Source of the DNA: Nemopilema nomurai | Taxonomy: Eukaryota > Cnidaria > Scyphozoa > Rhizostomeae > Rhizostomatidae | DNA length: 64,000 nucleotides | Reading direction: 5' to 3' | Assembly: GCA_003864495.1 (NCBI GenBank) | Contig: ML133433.1 | Coordinates: 210,722 to 274,721 of the forward strand | Translations under genes and position numbers: made by a program | In this document: piece after piece, positions 48,601-61,500 of the stretch | Numbering within the stretch: the first letter of the stretch is position 1 | Layout: each line of letters begins with the position of its first letter | Notes under the pieces: model-generated | What the model saw: only the letters and a program-made list of their open reading frames with translations | Database searches by the model: none | What the model was told of the DNA's origin: nothing

Positions 48601-51269
48601 GACGCGGGAAATAGAAATTCAACCTCGATTGCGAATGTTGAAGAAAGCAAACATTTGCGATGTAGTGGGCAGTCTCGTTGGCAGATGTGATTTTCAGCTG
48701 TATTGCTAAGCTATCTAACAAATCGGTATTAGGGATCTTTTCTATTGCAGGATGGCTCAGAAGAAAACTGTTTGCAAGTTTCCACGGAAATGGCCAACAG
48801 AATGTCATTGTTTTATGCATACCCAACTCCGTTTCTGAAAACACTTAGCGACGCTACTGGGAAGTTTGTTTCTGATGTAAGTAAAGCGATTCCTCCATGC
48901 TTTGCGTTTGCTATTTTCTCCAACACGTCGAAGAATGCAGGAATTAGCGTAAGCATGAACGGATCGCCAGATGAAAATCCCTCTTTACAAACATGCCATA
49001 TTTGGGATTGCACTTTCCTGACCTTGTTAATCAAACCAACTTTTGATCGCCTTTTCAGTCGTTTGCAAAAGTCTGTTTTATCTCAGCTTTGATGGTAGCC
49101 AAGGGAAAAGCTGCCAAGTGGAACTGCAGTGTTTGATTAAGATTCGAAGCAAATCAAGAAAGGATTTCCTGTATAATTTGAGAAGCTTATTATAGTTAAA
49201 TATCATGACGAGGTTAACTTGAAATCAGTGGTACTGTTTGCTATTGAAAAAGGCAGTTTCTACGAATGGTTCCGTTTTCTATTTCCTCTGCGCTTTATCT
49301 TGTTTCTTGTTTAAGCGCCAATGAACCGTAGATTTCTCTTGCTGATCTCAAATATCAATGATTTGTTTTTTAGAACGTCAGTCTTCCAATTGAGAACACA
49401 ACCGACATGCTTGGTACTTTAGCTAAACTTTGTAGAGAAATGATAGAAAATCCGTAAGTACACATTTTAATACTCCAAGAGAACTTGAAGTGTTTGTTTA
49501 AGATATATAATGAAGATGACAGATCATTGTTCATCATGTATTCAGAACATTACACCCATTTGGTGTATATTGCTATCTTGCTTAGGGTGATGCGTATTTA
49601 ACGAATGTTTAAACGCTTTTCTGCCTTAGGCATGAAGGATTCGAGTAGATTGTGGCCTTTTCCCGTGCAAGGCTCTGTTTTCCCTTACCATTTTGTAGGT
49701 CGGAATTACATTTCGGTGATGCACGTTTTTTGTCAAATTTGTAAAGCCAAATTTGATGCAAGGGGAAGTGAGACTGTAAGGACTTCTTACTTGTCTTGAA
49801 ACTTTAAATAGGTTTCATCATAGTTATAGTTTCCTTGTAGGTTTTGAATTGCAATTATAATTTCATCTTTTTGGGTCTTAGGGCCATTGCATGCCGGTTT
49901 CAGAATGAAGAGACGAAATTCTTCTGTCTACGAGTCATGGTACGTTTACGGCACGCGTTTAATCATTTTTCATGTTACCACAAGTTCGCGGTTTGTACAA
50001 GAAGTAAATAATCTACTTGATAAGGGGTGCTGGAGTTGACCTTATTCTCGGGCAGGCTGCTGTAATGTACGACTGGCAGGCCAGAAGTTATAATAAATGT
50101 TTTTACCTGAATCTTTCCTGACTACACTAAACAGAAAAAGAGAAGGTGCAAAAGAATTTTTGCAAAAGACGCCAACAGAAAAGATGTTTTGACAGAAATA
50201 GATGTTTTGACATACCTTAAGTAATTTTTATTAGATATTCTACAGAATATCGAAGCGTCTAATAATAAGGAGAACCTAACAGAAAAGATGTTTCCAAAAA
50301 TAGCTGTTAGCTTTTTACATTTTCTGAGGATTAGAAGGTCAAGAGTCTTTAGTGTGAAGCTGTCTTTTGAAAATATTTCTAACATTCGTAGTTATAAAAG
50401 CAGTTTTGAAACCAAGTACCCTTCTTACTGAAGTGGCCCTGAAAGCAGGCTGCACCAGTATGTGACATTATGTTTAGATTCCAATGGTCTTTCTGTACGC
50501 TGTTCTTTTTTAGGTCGGTGTCATCATATTGTATGACCACGTGCATCCTGTTGGTGCCTTTGCGAAAAACGCTGCGATTGACGTAAGTGTTTTGGTATTG
50601 CGGAGGCGCACCCGCAATTAAGGCCGCTGCGAAGGAGCTTAAGTGTATATTTTTGCGCTATGGTAGACATAATAGTTCAAGTTCCTTGCGGTTGCGTAGA
50701 AGAGAGGATTTCATCACAAGAAGCGCGCAATTTCATCACTTGAGAGTTCAACCCATTTTAATTTAATCAAAAAGGGGTAAATGAAAGTTCAAGCCGGACA
50801 CATAACTGCTATTCACGTTGGGAATTCGATTAACTGAGAAATTATTTTGGCATATCACAGTTCCTGAAACAATCAGTTGTAAACAGTGTTTGTAGAATCT
50901 GCGCTTATGTCTACAATCTTTGGACAAAAGTAAGGCTATGTTTCCTTTTCTCCGTTTTCAAATGTTTGCGTTTTCAAATCGCTCTGCCTTCAATGGCGTT
51001 TTCAAATGTCCCTGTTTGGCTCGTGTTACTGGAAACACAACGCCCAAAACTGAGACATCCCGCTCCGTTTTCATGGAGACATAGCCTAAGATCAGTGTGT
51101 GTCTTTGCAGATGAGAGCTTCGATAAAAATCCTGAAAGACCAACAGCCCTCGCCGCACGGAGCATCACACGGGACCATAGACGGACTGCTGAACGCGTTG
51201 CGGTATACGACGAAGCACTTGAACGACGAATCAACCCCGAAGAACGTGAAGATGATGCTCACTCAGTGA
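45693..51269 (+). CDS. CYRIB: CYRI/FAM49: Rac1-binding regulator of the WAVE complex
   Basis: Nine coding exons: 45693-45765, 46413-46640, 47218-47354, 47829-47894, 48751-48876, 49374-49453, 49882-49939, 50514-50582, 51111-51269. Frames close to 331 residues against 324 in vertebrates. It starts MGNLLKVL, with Gly2 expected to be myristoylated. [92 protein letters not shown] and [16 protein letters not shown] are near-identical to vertebrate FAM49. The Arg pair in YYRRTLSR is the reported Rac1-binding pair. Known role: binds active Rac1 at the membrane and limits WAVE/Arp2/3-driven protrusion. The last exon is read in the frame ending LTQ-stop at 51267; the longer open frame over the same bases is a shadow. 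Vertebrates have two paralogues, so the symbol means the family. Confidence 0.95.
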
Positions 51270-51585
51270 TCACTGAATCCAACGCCAAGAGAGAAACTGT
51301 TTAGATTAAGCAAGGCTTACAATGACAATTAGGCCGGCCAGCCCTCAGTTTTTTATTGTACTCAGCTTTTTATTGATCAAACACAACTTGTTGAAACTCA
51401 GTCAAGTGGCAAATCGAATCATTGCGATCAAAGATCATTTCGGAAATCACATGAAGTTGATTGTAATGATCAGAGGTCGCTTTAATCACCCTAGACCAAC
51501 GGTCGTGCGTCAACAGGCCGTGCGTTGTATTATATGAATTTTTTCAATATTTGCTAGTTAGTTTTTTAAGTAATGAAGGACTGGT

Positions 51586-51591
51586 AATAAA
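51586..51591 (+). terminator. Polyadenylation signal of the CYRI gene
   Basis: AATAAA about 320 bases downstream of the TGA at 51267-51269, in ctggtaataaaagtg. Confidence 0.6.
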
Positions 51592-52552
51592 AGTGTATTG
51601 AAGATGATATCAGATTATAACGGTTAGTTTCCTTTTTCTAATCCAACATACCTATGTCAGAGAATCTTTCAAATCATTAATGATATTGATTAAAAAATTT
51701 TTAAACTCTGCAAACCATTTTTGCGATTTGAAACACAGTTCCAGGAATGACGAAAAAGGCGATAAATTGTTAATGTCTGGGTTCCCTGTGGTCCATATCA
51801 TTATAACTCAGTCTTTGTTTTCGCTGTTCATAGCAATCAGAAAGAACTTCTATTGCCCGACAATAGCATGCACAACAACAACATCAATGACAATATGCTT
51901 TGTGCGTGCTGACAGTTTCTGATCTTGTTTCAGCCAGTTTCTTAGCCTGCGTACAGACTCTAAAAATTTCAGCTTGTCCAGCCTACCTTCCATTTGATGA
52001 CGCGAAATACAAATGCAGTAAAGCCTGGTTGGGAAAAAGTTGGCGTAGGATTTGATTGGCTACAAAACAATATCAAAACAGTGGTTTGAACAAAAAACAA
52101 CCGGACAAGCTTTGACACTATATTTCGCAGACCCTATTTTTCCCATACTTAGTCCGTCGTGAGTAATTGAAAGTCGATCATAGTTATTTCTCTCTGATTT
52201 TTTTGCGCAACAAAGTGATCATGAAATTTGTCACAGGGAAATCAAAGTACGCATGGTTTGGAAATGACGATCGATCTTTATGTTATTGATGAACTGCTGA
52301 TATGCTTGCTTCTGCATCGTAGCCTGAAGGATGCCTTTGTTTTGAAAAAAAGGTACCATTAAGCTGGGATTAGACATCTGCACGCAAATCAGGGTCATAT
52401 GCGCCTAAAAACAGCGTGTTCCTCTGGTACTCACCTTTTCACTTCGAGACACTCATTTTAAGATTACAGAATAACACAGAATACAAGTCGGATGAAGTAT
52501 TGGAAATGTCCAAGCTAAATACCGGATTATATGTTTCTGCCAACCGTTTCAT

Positions 52553-53344
52553 TTACGAGTAGGTGCTGGCTGCTCTTCCTCTACTGTTCCGACGATTGGG
52601 TGCCTGAAATTAGAAGTAATTCTTGGAAGCTTTTTTCGACGTGAAATTTTACTGGTAAAGTTTGTTAATTAAAATTATGTTAACATGGAAAAGATTGCAT
52701 TGATGAATCAATGATGTAAGTATCATTCCTACCATGTGTATCTAAGAAGAAAGAAGCTAACTTTGCCCTTTCGAAGACTTCTCCGAGAACAAGTGAAATC
52801 GCATCCCCTGTCTGCAACTTGTTTCATGCGTTAAAATTCTATTTCAGTTCTTTATAGTGGATAATTCAAAAACCTAAGATGAAAGCAACCTTAGATTTAT
52901 AACTCTTTGTATTGTAAAATCAGCGTGAAAACTGATTCTTAGCCTATATGTTAGAGAATGAGTGGATAGTAAGATTACCTTTTTGTAAAGTCTCATACCA
53001 CTAAAATCGTGGTCTTTCTTCCCAGCATTGCCCCCCTTACTACAAACCAGGCATTTTCCGCGCCCACCATCTGCATTTTCTGCCTTGAAGGCGAAATGAG
53101 AGCAGCCTTTGTTGGCGTAACACCTGTGTTGGCATTGGAGCAGTGAAGTCTCCTGGCTGATCCCAATCAGTCTTACGAGAGACTTGATCAGAAGTCGGTT
53201 CTTTGCTGGCAAGCTATAACCAGAAATAGTGCTTTGCTCCTCTCTGCTAGGTGGAGCTATATTGACGCTGTTGGGAGGACTTTTAGCTACAACCTGCAGC
53301 AAGCTCAGAACCAACAGTGTTTGTAATACGCCGCGTTTCTGCAT
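52553..53344 (-). CDS. Small secreted PAN/apple-domain protein
   Basis: On the reverse strand, exon 1 runs from ATG at 53344 to 52979 (122 codons; donor AAAAAG|GTAATC). A good acceptor (ATTTCAG) opens a short last exon 52603-52553 in the same phase, giving about 138 residues. It begins with a signal peptide (MQKRGVLQTLLVLSLLQVVA). It has one PAN/apple-like core, SLLQCQHRCYANKGCSHFAF, then GKCLVC and RLYKK. PAN domains bind proteins or sugars outside the cell; the partner here is unknown. The final exon (NRRNSRGRAASTYS, stop) is a tentative choice because it is short and has no homologue to check. It is transcribed convergently with CYRI. Confidence 0.65.
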
Positions 53345-55511
53345 GACGCTTTGCTTTAAGAATAGCGAGCTGGACTGTGCTAGCAGTGTTTTCCACAGTG
53401 GCCCCGTTTCAGCATTACCTGCTTATTGAATCAGAGACACGCCGGATAAGCAACGATGCCTGCCGCTTCTAATCATTCGCAAGCTTCAACGGATTTTACA
53501 CTTTTCATCTATTGGGGATTAGTGAACATTCGTATGTAGATTCTAGGTTAATAATTGTTGAATGAAATCTGAGTTTTGCGTAAATTGGAATGAAGTATTC
53601 AGACAAATAAAAATATTCAGTTTTCGTCTCAAATGGGCAAAGATTAGATCGGTAGTTAACTAAATGGAGTCTGTTTGGTTAAAGGAAATTGAAGCTCATA
53701 TCATGCACTTTCTAAAAAAGTAAATAGTACGGAGCCTGCGCAGTGTAGTCACATTTTAACTGAGCACGTGAAGTTGATTCACAAGCGTTCCGAATGCAGC
53801 CATCATTAAAAGTGACCACGTGTAAGGGTAGATAGACACTTGTGATTGGTTAATGTTTGATTGACACTTCGAACTTGCTAGCTCCGAACCAATTAAATGT
53901 GCTCCCCTGGCAGCAAACCTGTATTTTACAAAATCGGTTCCTTCTGCTTTAATACGGTATCAAAGATTGTGAAAACTATTTTGAAATGCTATAGCTGCTG
54001 TTGAATGCCAGTGATTGCTCATTTGCCCATTGGATGTTGGCACATGCTGTACTTTTTGAATTGCCTCGTTTCCGCGGCATTTGGAGGCTGTGACGTCAAG
54101 TAACAATCTATTCTAGCTCCTAACCCTTGTTAGAAGTTATGGGGAAGGGAGGGGGTGAGCAATCTTTCCAAAGTGCTAACGATGATTTGAGAAGCATGAT
54201 ATAATTTTTTCTGGGAAACTTCTAAGGAACTACCATCATCTTTAGGTCCAGGGAGTCCTGCAATTCTTTTTAAGGCCCTTGATGAATGTCATAGATCAAA
54301 CTTCAAGATTTACAGGCAAGCCCTGAATGCCTACTAAGCCATCTTTAAGCAGTACCAAAAAAGTTAAACCAAGGACCACGGGAATCGTCTTCATTGAGGG
54401 GGGGGGGCATGTTTGGAAGGGGGATTTACCAAAGAATTTCGACTGAGTAGGTCGAGAAAAGGCCACTGCAGACAGTGCTGGGTGGCTGTGAATGAGTGAG
54501 ACTCATACGTTTTCGACATTTCAAGAGACCGTTTAAATTACATGGCGGGGGCACCTTTGTGAGCTCGGAGAAACACATCATCTCAAATGCTGCAAAGTGA
54601 GGCATGTGCCCCTGTGCTCACCGGCTCCAACGTCTATAGGTAGAAATTGCCTTTATGTTTGAGAGACTCGACATGGAGTTGACTATATACACTAAACTTA
54701 TTACAGCACGCCATCGCCTAAACCAAATTTTTAATGGCGAGTGGTCACCTTGGCTGGGACCAAATTGAAAACTCTTGAACTTGATTTCCGTTGGAAGCAG
54801 TTAGATTAATAGGCTCAACTATATGTACGTATGTGGTGTGGTTTAGCCGTTGAGAGCCTCTTCTAGGGATTCTGTTTCTACAATTTCTATTTTGGCTAAG
54901 GTCACTTCAACTTTTGTTCGCCTAATTAAAGCCACGTATGCAAAGTTTGGCACAACCGAGAAAAGCAAATGAAAGCTCCAGGTTTCTCTACTTGCACCAC
55001 CACTGTGAGCGAAAAACAGTTGATGGTTGACTGATTGACTGCTTGATTGATTGAGTGATAAATTAGTGATGCAACTGAACTTTCGTTACTCTCTACATTA
55101 AAATGAAGCCCCTTTTCAAACATATTATTATATTGCAAATTTATTTCTGACCAATGCCAATGTTGTGTTAATAACAGTTTCAAAGAAGTTCAACTATTGC
55201 TCTTGTTTTTAGCACTGGCATTAAGTTCGCAAATAAATTAGAGCATTAGGATGAAAGCATTTCTTAGGCTGTAACCTTTTTCGCAGCAGTCTTTAACAAT
55301 GAAACTGCAAATCTGAGCTGAGTGTTCGTGAGATTTCCGTCTCCTTGGTTACCTTGCGCAGAGGAGAACTCTTGCGGAGCATCGAAATGGATTATGGGTA
55401 TTTACATGCTGCATGTTCATATTTTAATTTCGAGCTGTGAAATGTTATAGGGCGAGGGAAGTGGTTGTTGAACGTGAAAGTAGACTGTAAAAGCGGCTTG
55501 TAAAGATTAAA
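53345..55511. other. Intergenic region, divergent promoter interval
   Basis: Lies between the reverse-strand PAN gene and the forward KHDRBS gene, so it should hold both promoters. There is a G-run at about 54401-54409. No coding exon and no clear TATA box were found. Confidence 0.4.
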
Positions 55512-58500
55512 ATGGAGGAAGAAACCACCTACCTACAAGAACTTATGGTTGAAAGGGATACACTAGACCACGTCTTTGTTCATGCGAGGAGTCTTTTATC
55601 AAGAGGTGAGTTCTTTGTCCAATTTAGGCCGGATTCGAACTACAATGGCCGTGTCGATGTTTTGTTCAACGTTAGACGTCCTCCATTAGTTTTTATTAAT
55701 TATTGGGTAGTCATACTTGAAGGCTGAATCGAGTAGAAGAGTGCTATAAAAGGTAGTGTAATAGTATAATGATTAAGCCTAAACCAAGTGCAGGCTCTAT
55801 GAGGAAGCCCTTTCGCAAAAAACCCGACAGACTTTTGTTTTCATCAAAATCATGATGTCCCATGCGACAGTTTTGATAGGAAGAGGATGTTTTGGTTTAA
55901 ACTATTCACAGGAACTGGTCACCTACCAACTCACATTCGGTTTAATGGACTGCTTGTTAATTTTGCCGCCGGCTAGTTGACGTATAATGTCAAGGCATTC
56001 AGTCCCATAAAGCAAACGCAATTCTCTTTCGTAGCGCTACGTCTTGAAGACAAATCGCCATTTCTGTTGAAAGTTTCTTTTAGATATTTTAAAATGGGAT
56101 GCTTCTTTTCTGAAGGATTTCAATGAAGTATATGTGTTTCTGATTGACTTGCTTCAGGTACTCCCCTCAAGCGCAAAGAACAACCGGGATCAGATTGAAA
56201 TCAAATTTATGAATTATTAATGTAACTTCTGATCGCTGTTGCTTTGTCGAATTTCTCGACTCTGCATCTATCATTCACTTTAGTATATGGTTCGGAAAAT
56301 AATTTTGAATCAAGTTTGCAATATTTCGCGCATTTTGGTACATTCATGGCAAAGTCGCCCCTTGTAATTGGCTCTCCGTTAATTCAAAGAGGATCAGCTT
56401 TGTACCTGGGTGATATTCGTAAATATTGTTGAATATGATAATTTCGTTGGCCATGTGTTGTCAATAGAATTAATAGTCTGATGTACATACGACCCAGCGA
56501 AGGTCGTATCAAGACAAAACATCTGAAAATCGCTGGTTCGAAATTTGGGTGAAATTTTATTATTCTTTCACGCAATTACCAAATTTCAAGACCCCTCTGA
56601 CCGTTCAATTCAAACTAATTATTATTCGACCCTTGGATGACTAAGTTCTTTGTTTGATCTTTGTTTTCAGTAAGTTAAAGACCCCATGGAGGTAGGCATT
56701 CTATAGCTCTCCTGCATGTGCTGGTCATTGTGCTATGGTAAAGGGATGGTCTTCAATTTAATCCTGGTTTTTCTAGAAAAATAGAAAAAATACCACAATG
56801 TCATTCCCAGTGATTTGGTGTTAATATGCCCCAATGACTCCTTTGTTTATGCTCTTGATCCAAGGACAATAAGCCATATTTTTATTTCCATTTGGTTCTG
56901 TTTCTGACCTGCAATTCTTAAGTGATCTCTCTCTGAGTAACACTGTAGGTTTTCAGGATTTAATCTGTAAAATGGCTTGAACTTTACCAAGTACTGTGTA
57001 GGACATGAAACAGTACCTTCCCTCTGTCAACAAACTTAACCATACATATGGACCAACAGATTAGGTGGTTCCTCCTGTGTTATTAAAATTTCTGTTGTGA
57101 GAAGGTCAATGATCATGGCACAAAGAGCCATACTAAGAACTCTTTGGATTTGGAACAGTGTGGCAATATATGTTGAAAATTGTAGTTGTATGTTGAAACC
57201 AAATTTGACAGGTCTATCCAACCAATCTGTTCATGGCAGTACATACTGTTTTCCATCCATTTGAATAAAGATTGGTGTGGCGCATGACTCATGTAAATTT
57301 TTCTTTCCTTAAGCTCAAGAGGAATCAAAATTTTGTTTGTATGAAGTTTCAAAGGTATAACTGAAAATTATCAATCTGTACTTCACACTTAACATAAGCA
57401 GTTTTCAGAAATTTTTTAGAATTTAAGTAGTGGATCTGGTATCTTTGCATATTATCAAACTAGAAGTGTATTGCAATTTGTTGTATTGATATTATTATGG
57501 TTTGCAAGTTGTTGGAGGAAATACATTGTTGGATTTAAACTGCTCTGCATATCAAAGCCCATCTTAATACCACATATTTGTTTGTGACATCCCTGTTCCA
57601 TTGTTTTCCGCCTTTGAATAAGCAGAGGCAAGATGCAGATGGATCAAAAAATGAAAATGGAAGAAAGTGAAATTGATTAGGAATAGAGGCTCAATGTTTT
57701 CTGTTGAAAATTTCCTTTTAGTTTGACAATTGTGGCTTGCAAATATGGCTCAAAGTTACATCTATGTTTTGTGCAGTTTAAGAGAGGTCTGTCCTTTGGG
57801 TCAGTTTCCAAGGGCAAGCCTTTTTTGCATTGTACCTAAACAAGGGGCTTCTGAGATTTAAGATTAAACTCTTTCATCTGGAAAGAATTAGTCTACAATG
57901 CTTTGTATGAAGACAGGCTCTGAATTGCGTTAGAGGCCACCTAAGTTTGATACATGCTGGCAATGAGCTTAAAGTTGTTTTCTACTTCAGGGATCTGCTT
58001 GATTGCTGTTGCCTGGTGAACAGAGTCTAAGTTGTCACTCAAAAGTTTTTAAACAAAAAATAATTGAGGATAAAGTATGTTATGAGAAGCACAAAACCAC
58101 ATATAAGAGTTGTTAACCATAAACAGTTTTGGCCTGCTATGAGGCTTTGTTGAGAGCTGGAAGGTGTTACACCTGTTTAGGCTGAAAGGATGGGTCTGAC
58201 AGGGCCTTCTTGTTATCTGCAACGAACACAGCTGACAAACCTTATTAGAACGCATTGGGAAAGAGGCCACGTGGTGCACAAAATACTACCATCCCTGAAT
58301 TCTCTAATCAAGTGACCAAATTCTTGGGCTAGCATTCAGCCAACTCTTCCAGTGTCACATGCAGGATTTATCTTGGCTCTTGGTCATAGAGATGGTCTTG
58401 CGCTGTCCTAATTCCCTACAGCGCTAAATATTCTTGTGGAAGCAGGGCATGATAATACATTGTCACGGGTAAACTGAGTGTACCCAAAGCATTCAGATAC

Positions 58501-61500
58501 GTATTGCCTTGTTTTTCACGCTATGGAATATCCAAGTCATAATCATGATTGATCAGAGAGATTGTGATTTCTGGATAAAAATATTTCCTTTGGGATTAAG
58601 AAACAATCCATTTTGTGATGCAGGATAAGATTATATGAAATCGGAAACGAAGAACATTTAAATCCATTCTTGGGGCTGGAAGAGTCCTTTGAAAACTGGG
58701 TTTACCGGTTGTCTCTTATAGACACCTCAAGGATATACTATTTAGTGTTTCGCCCTCTCAGAGAAAGAAATCAAATTGAGTAATTTTTGGATCGATTTCA
58801 GTGGCATATCTCGACGCCATTCTTTGCCCTCTATTTTATCCATGACCTCGATCCGATGTTGCTATGGCAGCTCGTTTCTGCGCGATGAAGTCGCCTTCTA
58901 GTTGCTGAATCTGATAATGCATTTTGTGAAACAGAGAATGCAGTTCTTTGTCTCTGCCTTTATCACTCGCTACTTGGAATGTTAATGGCTCGATGTCTAA
59001 ATGTTTTGTTCAAACCCATTTCCCTTCATGGGTGCAAATTTATTTGAATAGCAACTCCATACGAAATCCGAGTGAGGAATTTAAAGTGATAAGCTCCGAT
59101 GGATGTCAAAAGGGCGTTTTTCGACCACAGCTTCTGCTGCCTTAGCACCAACGACAACCCCTTCATCTGAAAGGTTGCTTTGGAAAAGAAAATCCTCTAC
59201 CTTTGGCGTTGATCCTGGATAAAGTGAACATTAAGCTTAAGCCTGAAAGCAAAAATTTGCGTTTTTATGACCGCGTCTTAATGTTGCCCAAGTTCAGGTT
59301 TAAAATATTTCCATCGAAAGCAGTTGCTTTTGGTTTTTGTGAAGAAGCCTCGCGTTGTCTGTGACGTCAAAAGTCAATCTCGGCTTGTGGTGGTAAAGTT
59401 TTGCGAAACTATTTGATCGATTGCATTGACAGAACTCTATAACTGGGGCCTCCATTCAAGGTTCTACAGCACAATTGGAAAAGAAGATTAAGCGATTTGT
59501 TTTAGTAATCATTAATTGTCTAGGAGTTTTCGACCAACCAGTTTGAAGCAGGGGCCCCATTTAATATTACTGTTCTTTCTGTTCTGTTTCAGTGCCAGAT
59601 CCCCAGTAAAACTTAAGCATGGTCAGGCATCCTTTTCACAGAAACTCGTGAGAAGGCCCGCATGAAAAGCACTCTCGAGTGACTGGGGCATTTCTCTGTA
59701 AATATCTGTATTATTATTAAACTGGGATAACAATGTTTAGCTTATGCAAATATTCCAACATTTTAGCTTCTCATTTGCAACGTACCTTATTTTGTCCCCC
59801 GTGCGTTTGATATATCTTAGCTGGAAGAAAGTCTCTCGGCTCAGGCTCAATTTACTTTGCTTTGCTGTATATAAAAAATCTCAGAGTGCAAACCAGAGCC
59901 GTTTGCTTCTAAAAGTGGCTGCTCTTATAACACGAATCTTTGTCTCCATTCATGTCAATAAAGTACTATTGGTTTAGATAATGGTTATCATTTTTTCTCA
60001 GAAATTTTGAGAGTAAAAGACCTGGGGGAAAACGTGAAGACCGAAGAGGAGTGCAATGACCTGAATTCACAAGCAACAAGCTACAATGGTAAACCGACGT
60101 CACCTATAGCCGGAGCGGAGCCACCAATCTCGTCCCAGGACTCCCAAGGGAAGCAACACGGCGGTAGGAAGTACCGGAGGCCTGGGGAATACGTCACTGA
60201 GGACGTCATCAGGCTGAGCGAAAAGGTCATCGTGCCGGTGAAGGAATTCCCAAAGGTCTGTTAGAGCGTGCCTATTTGAGTGACAGCGGATGCATCTCCG
60301 TGGATGTCGCCTCTGTTCGAACTCCTACTCCATTCCTTTTTATTTTTTACTTCAAGCTCTCCTATGGCCAGTTTTCTTATTTTGCTTACGCGTTTTTCAG
60401 TTCAATTTCGTTGGTAAACTACTTGGGCCACGTGGAAACACCTTGAAGAGGCTGCAGGCACAGACTGGTACGAAAATGTCAGTGCTAGGACGGGGGTCAA
60501 TGAGAGACAAGGAAAAGGTGAGGGCCTTGGATTTATACGATTCGTAACATATATGCAATTTGGTACTTTTTCGTTTATTCATTATAAACGAACGATTCGA
60601 TTAATGCTTTGAAGAACACCCTGGCGTAGAAGACATGCGATTCAGAACAAGCAACGAAATCTTCTCGCCCTTTTTACTCTTTTTGTGAAGATGTCAAAGC
60701 TTATTCCGCTCATACTGAACTGGGAAGGAGGTTTCCAAAACTGTTTCTGTTTTGCTTTGCAGGAAGACGAACTACGCGACAGTGGAGACCCGAAGTACGC
60801 GCACTTGACGGAGCCGCTGCACGTGCTCATCGAAGTGGAAGGCGTTCAGTCCGAGGCTCACCTCAGGCTTGCCGGCGCGCTCTCGGAAATAAAGAAATAC
60901 ATGACTCCGGTAATGATGGCACTGCGTCTTTGCTTGACCTGTATTGCCAACGATAGCGATTATTAGGAAGGCGATTATTAGGAAGGCGATTATTAGGAAG
61001 GCGGCTATTAAACAGACAGCTATTAAACAGACAGCTATTAGACAAGTTGCTATCCAGCAAACAGCTATAATGTTCCTTATACGATTCATATGACCCAGAA
61101 TTTAGAAGGTTGTCATCAGTTTCATACTCCATAAACGCCTAGTTGTTGTGAAGAGATCACCTGATTCTATATCCTGGCATTGTAAGTCACTGTAATGTCA
61201 CTCTGGAGCAAAGTGAATCAGTGAATAAAAAACTCTTGACATTAGCGAGTATCCGGTTTACCCTGAGGTAAAACCACCCCTCCTTCTGTTTGCTCTATAT
61301 TCCACAATTTAATCATACGATTCCGCAAATTAGGAAAACGACGATATCAGAGTACAGCAGATGCAGGAGATGGCGTACTTGCAAAGCCTGGAGAGCCATG
61401 ACACCGTCCCTCCGCTGCCGCCTCAAATGACCGCCATGACGATGACACAAATTCCGATCGCCGCGCAGCCGGTTGTCAGGGGAAGGGTGAGGCCAGTGAT

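Noticed and set aside
50966..51304. 112-codon forward open frame with Arg/Glu-rich end
   Set aside because: Shadow of the last CYRI exon. The frame starting at 51111 matches FAM49 ([16 protein letters not shown]) and ends at 51269.
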